From assembly GCA_018920345.1 (NCBI GenBank), contig JAHLMN010000011.1, positions 1 to 51,644 on the forward strand: a DNA stretch of 51,644 nt, read 5' to 3'. The notes under the pieces are model-generated. The model did no database searches. It saw only the letters and a list, made by a program, of their open reading frames with translations, and had not been told where the DNA came from. A program made the translations under genes and the position numbers. Origin of the DNA: Candidatus Aenigmatarchaeota archaeon (GTDB lineage Archaea > Aenigmatarchaeota > Aenigmatarchaeia > CG10238-14). Of this stretch, positions 50,537-51,644 are shown one piece after another (position 1 is the first letter of the stretch; each line of letters starts with the position of its first letter).

Positions 50537-51301
50537 ATGAGAATTTTATTAAATTTAGAAAGTTTGAAGGATTGTGAATATGATTTAAAATATTTTCATA
50601 AATTGCAGGGATTTATTTACAATTTAATCAAAGAAAACGAATATAAAATATTACACAATAAAATAGGTTATAAATTTTTTTGTTTTTCAAATATCTATCC
50701 ATTTAAAAACATAAATATTGGTGATAAAAGAAAATTGATGATTTCCTCTCCTGATAAATTTTTAATCAAATATTTAAAAGAAAGACTTGAGAAATTAACA
50801 GAAGAAAATATACCAATAAATATAGGTGAAATGTCTTTTAAGCTTTCTAGTATTTCTATATTAAATACTAAGATTAAAAACAATTCTAGATTAATTTCTA
50901 CTACACCTATTATCATAAGAATTCCAGAAAAAAATTATGACAAATACGGAATACCGACTAACTATAGAAAAAAAAGATATGTTTATTGGAGACCGCAATA
51001 TTCCTTTGAAGCATTCATAAAGCAGCTTGAAAATAATCTTTTTAAGAAGTACAATGAATTTTATAAAACAAGAATTGAAGAATTTCCTATATTTGAGGAG
51101 ATGAAATATAAGAGACTTGTAGTTTCTCATATATTAATAAATGGAAAAGAGTATAAACTTGTTGGAAGCATATGGGAATTTATATTTACTTACTTAAATA
51201 ATAGACAGAGAAAAATATTAGAATTTGGAATGGATTGTGGTTTTGGCGAGAGAAATAGTTTTGGATTTGGTTTTGTAAATAAGAAAAATGAAGTGAATTA
51301 A
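50537..51301 (+). CDS. cas6: Cas6 CRISPR RNA-processing endoribonuclease
   Basis: A 254-residue Cas6. It starts MRILLNLESLKDCEYDLKYFHKLQGF in pieces typical of the family's first RAMP fold and ends with the diagnostic glycine-rich loop GFGERNSFGFG. It cuts the CRISPR repeat RNA to make guide RNAs. The start is ATG 50537; an upstream TTG in frame (50453) adds 28 unrelated residues. The presence of cas6 implies a CRISPR-Cas locus continuing to the right of this window; no array or effector gene is seen here. Confidence 0.87.
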   Translation: MRILLNLESLKDCEYDLKYFHKLQGFIYNLIKENEYKILHNKIGYKFFCFSNIYPFKNINIGDKRKLMISSPDKFLIKYLKERLEKLTEENIPINIGEMSFKLSSISILNTKIKNNSRLISTTPIIIRIPEKNYDKYGIPTNYRKKRYVYWRPQYSFEAFIKQLENNLFKKYNEFYKTRIEEFPIFEEMKYKRLVVSHILINGKEYKLVGSIWEFIFTYLNNRQRKILEFGMDCGFGERNSFGFGFVNKKNEVN

Positions 51302-51304
51302 AAT

Positions 51305-51644
51305 ATGATAATACGTAGATTGATAGATAGTGTAAATGTTGCCGATTTGTATAACATGAATGAACTAATTATAGAAAGAAAACTAAAATCATCAAGAATT
51401 ATAGAGGGTTGTGGTTTTGTGAAAAAAGAGAAAAATGTATATGTTATTTTTTATTTATGTATCGGGGATTGTGAAATAATAAAATTGAAAGTGTATAATA
51501 TTTCTTTAATTTTTTTTGAAAGAAAAATTAAAACAGTAAAAAAATTAATAGAAAAAAATAATAAAAAATTGGAGAATTTTTCTGATAATATTTTTAATTT
51601 AGTTGAAAAGATTTTGTTTGATTTTAGGTTGAAAAAATGTCAAA
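51305..51644 (+). CDS. Partial gene following cas6, unrecognised
   Basis: An open frame from ATG 51305 runs off the window end, at least 113 codons. It starts MIIRRLIDSVNVADLYNMNE and continues with YVIFYLCIGDCEIIKLKVYN, then lysine-rich helices. It lies 3 bp after the cas6 stop and is probably its operon partner, perhaps a Cas protein, but I recognise no motif. Confidence 0.7.
   Translation, partial: MIIRRLIDSVNVADLYNMNELIIERKLKSSRIIEGCGFVKKEKNVYVIFYLCIGDCEIIKLKVYNISLIFFERKIKTVKKLIEKNNKKLENFSDNIFNLVEKILFDFRLKKCQ

Overview
This window reads as chromosomal DNA from a very AT-rich archaeon. Archaeal hallmarks include an STT3/AglB oligosaccharyltransferase, RNA polymerase subunit D, NOP5 and fibrillarin, Orc1/Cdc6, family B DNA polymerase with a DP1-like polymerase small subunit, archaeal DnaG, Kae1, archaeal-type NAC, archaeal SAM synthetase and an intron-bearing tRNA-Leu. 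Genes are tightly packed, with many 1-20 bp overlaps, frequent leaderless promoters (TATA box about 25-35 bp before the start codon) and a recurrent GGTGAT ribosome-binding site. The compact style and DP1-like protein suggest a DPANN-like or other small-genome euryarchaeal lineage, but I cannot place it more precisely.

Layout. (1) 208-20898 is a 21-kb protein N-glycosylation / surface-glycan island: an Alg7-like phosphoglycosyltransferase, an Alg13/Alg14-like pair, many GT2 and GT4 glycosyltransferases, two FkbM and two other methyltransferases, a B12-binding radical SAM enzyme, two polytopic GT-C enzymes, a Wzx-type flippase and AglB. (2) 20938-24715 holds NAC, a THUMP RNA methyltransferase, two membrane proteins and a LAGLIDADG-like protein that has lost its catalytic acids. 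(3) 24754-29948 is a replication island: polB, a shrunken DP1-like subunit, orc1/cdc6, and an intergenic region with two inverted ORB-like boxes flanking very AT-rich DNA, a good candidate origin. (4) 29949-38957 is mostly housekeeping: phosphoesterase, small nuclease, CBS proteins, HtpX/LemA, MBL-fold RNA-processing protein, SAM synthetase, NOP5-fibrillarin, and small zinc ribbons, including a 55-residue one at 35035-35202. (5) 39059-45070 carries DHH and HD proteins, an AbrB-PhoU regulator, a Toprim protein overlapping dnaG, an OB-fold protein and a ThpR-like protein. (6) 45207-49591 carries an ExeA-like ATPase, a PRC-barrel protein, a winged-helix protein built around decamer repeats, Kae1, a Cas2-fold protein, a winged-helix protein and a Cas4-like nuclease. 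(7) 49696 to the end has rpoD, tRNA-Leu, cas6 and the start of another gene.

Structures that the gene calls do not explain are the most interesting part. GTGAAG-type elements, phased at about one helical turn, sit before at least four genes and are always read in the sense direction of the downstream gene. A dead LAGLIDADG protein is a possible but untested partner for them. The Cas2-fold gene and the winged-helix gene are bracketed by two copies of a 16-bp palindrome. The DP1-like protein lacks its whole nuclease metal centre. Two genes seem to start at AUU or AUA behind a perfect GGTGAT. No CRISPR array lies inside the window.
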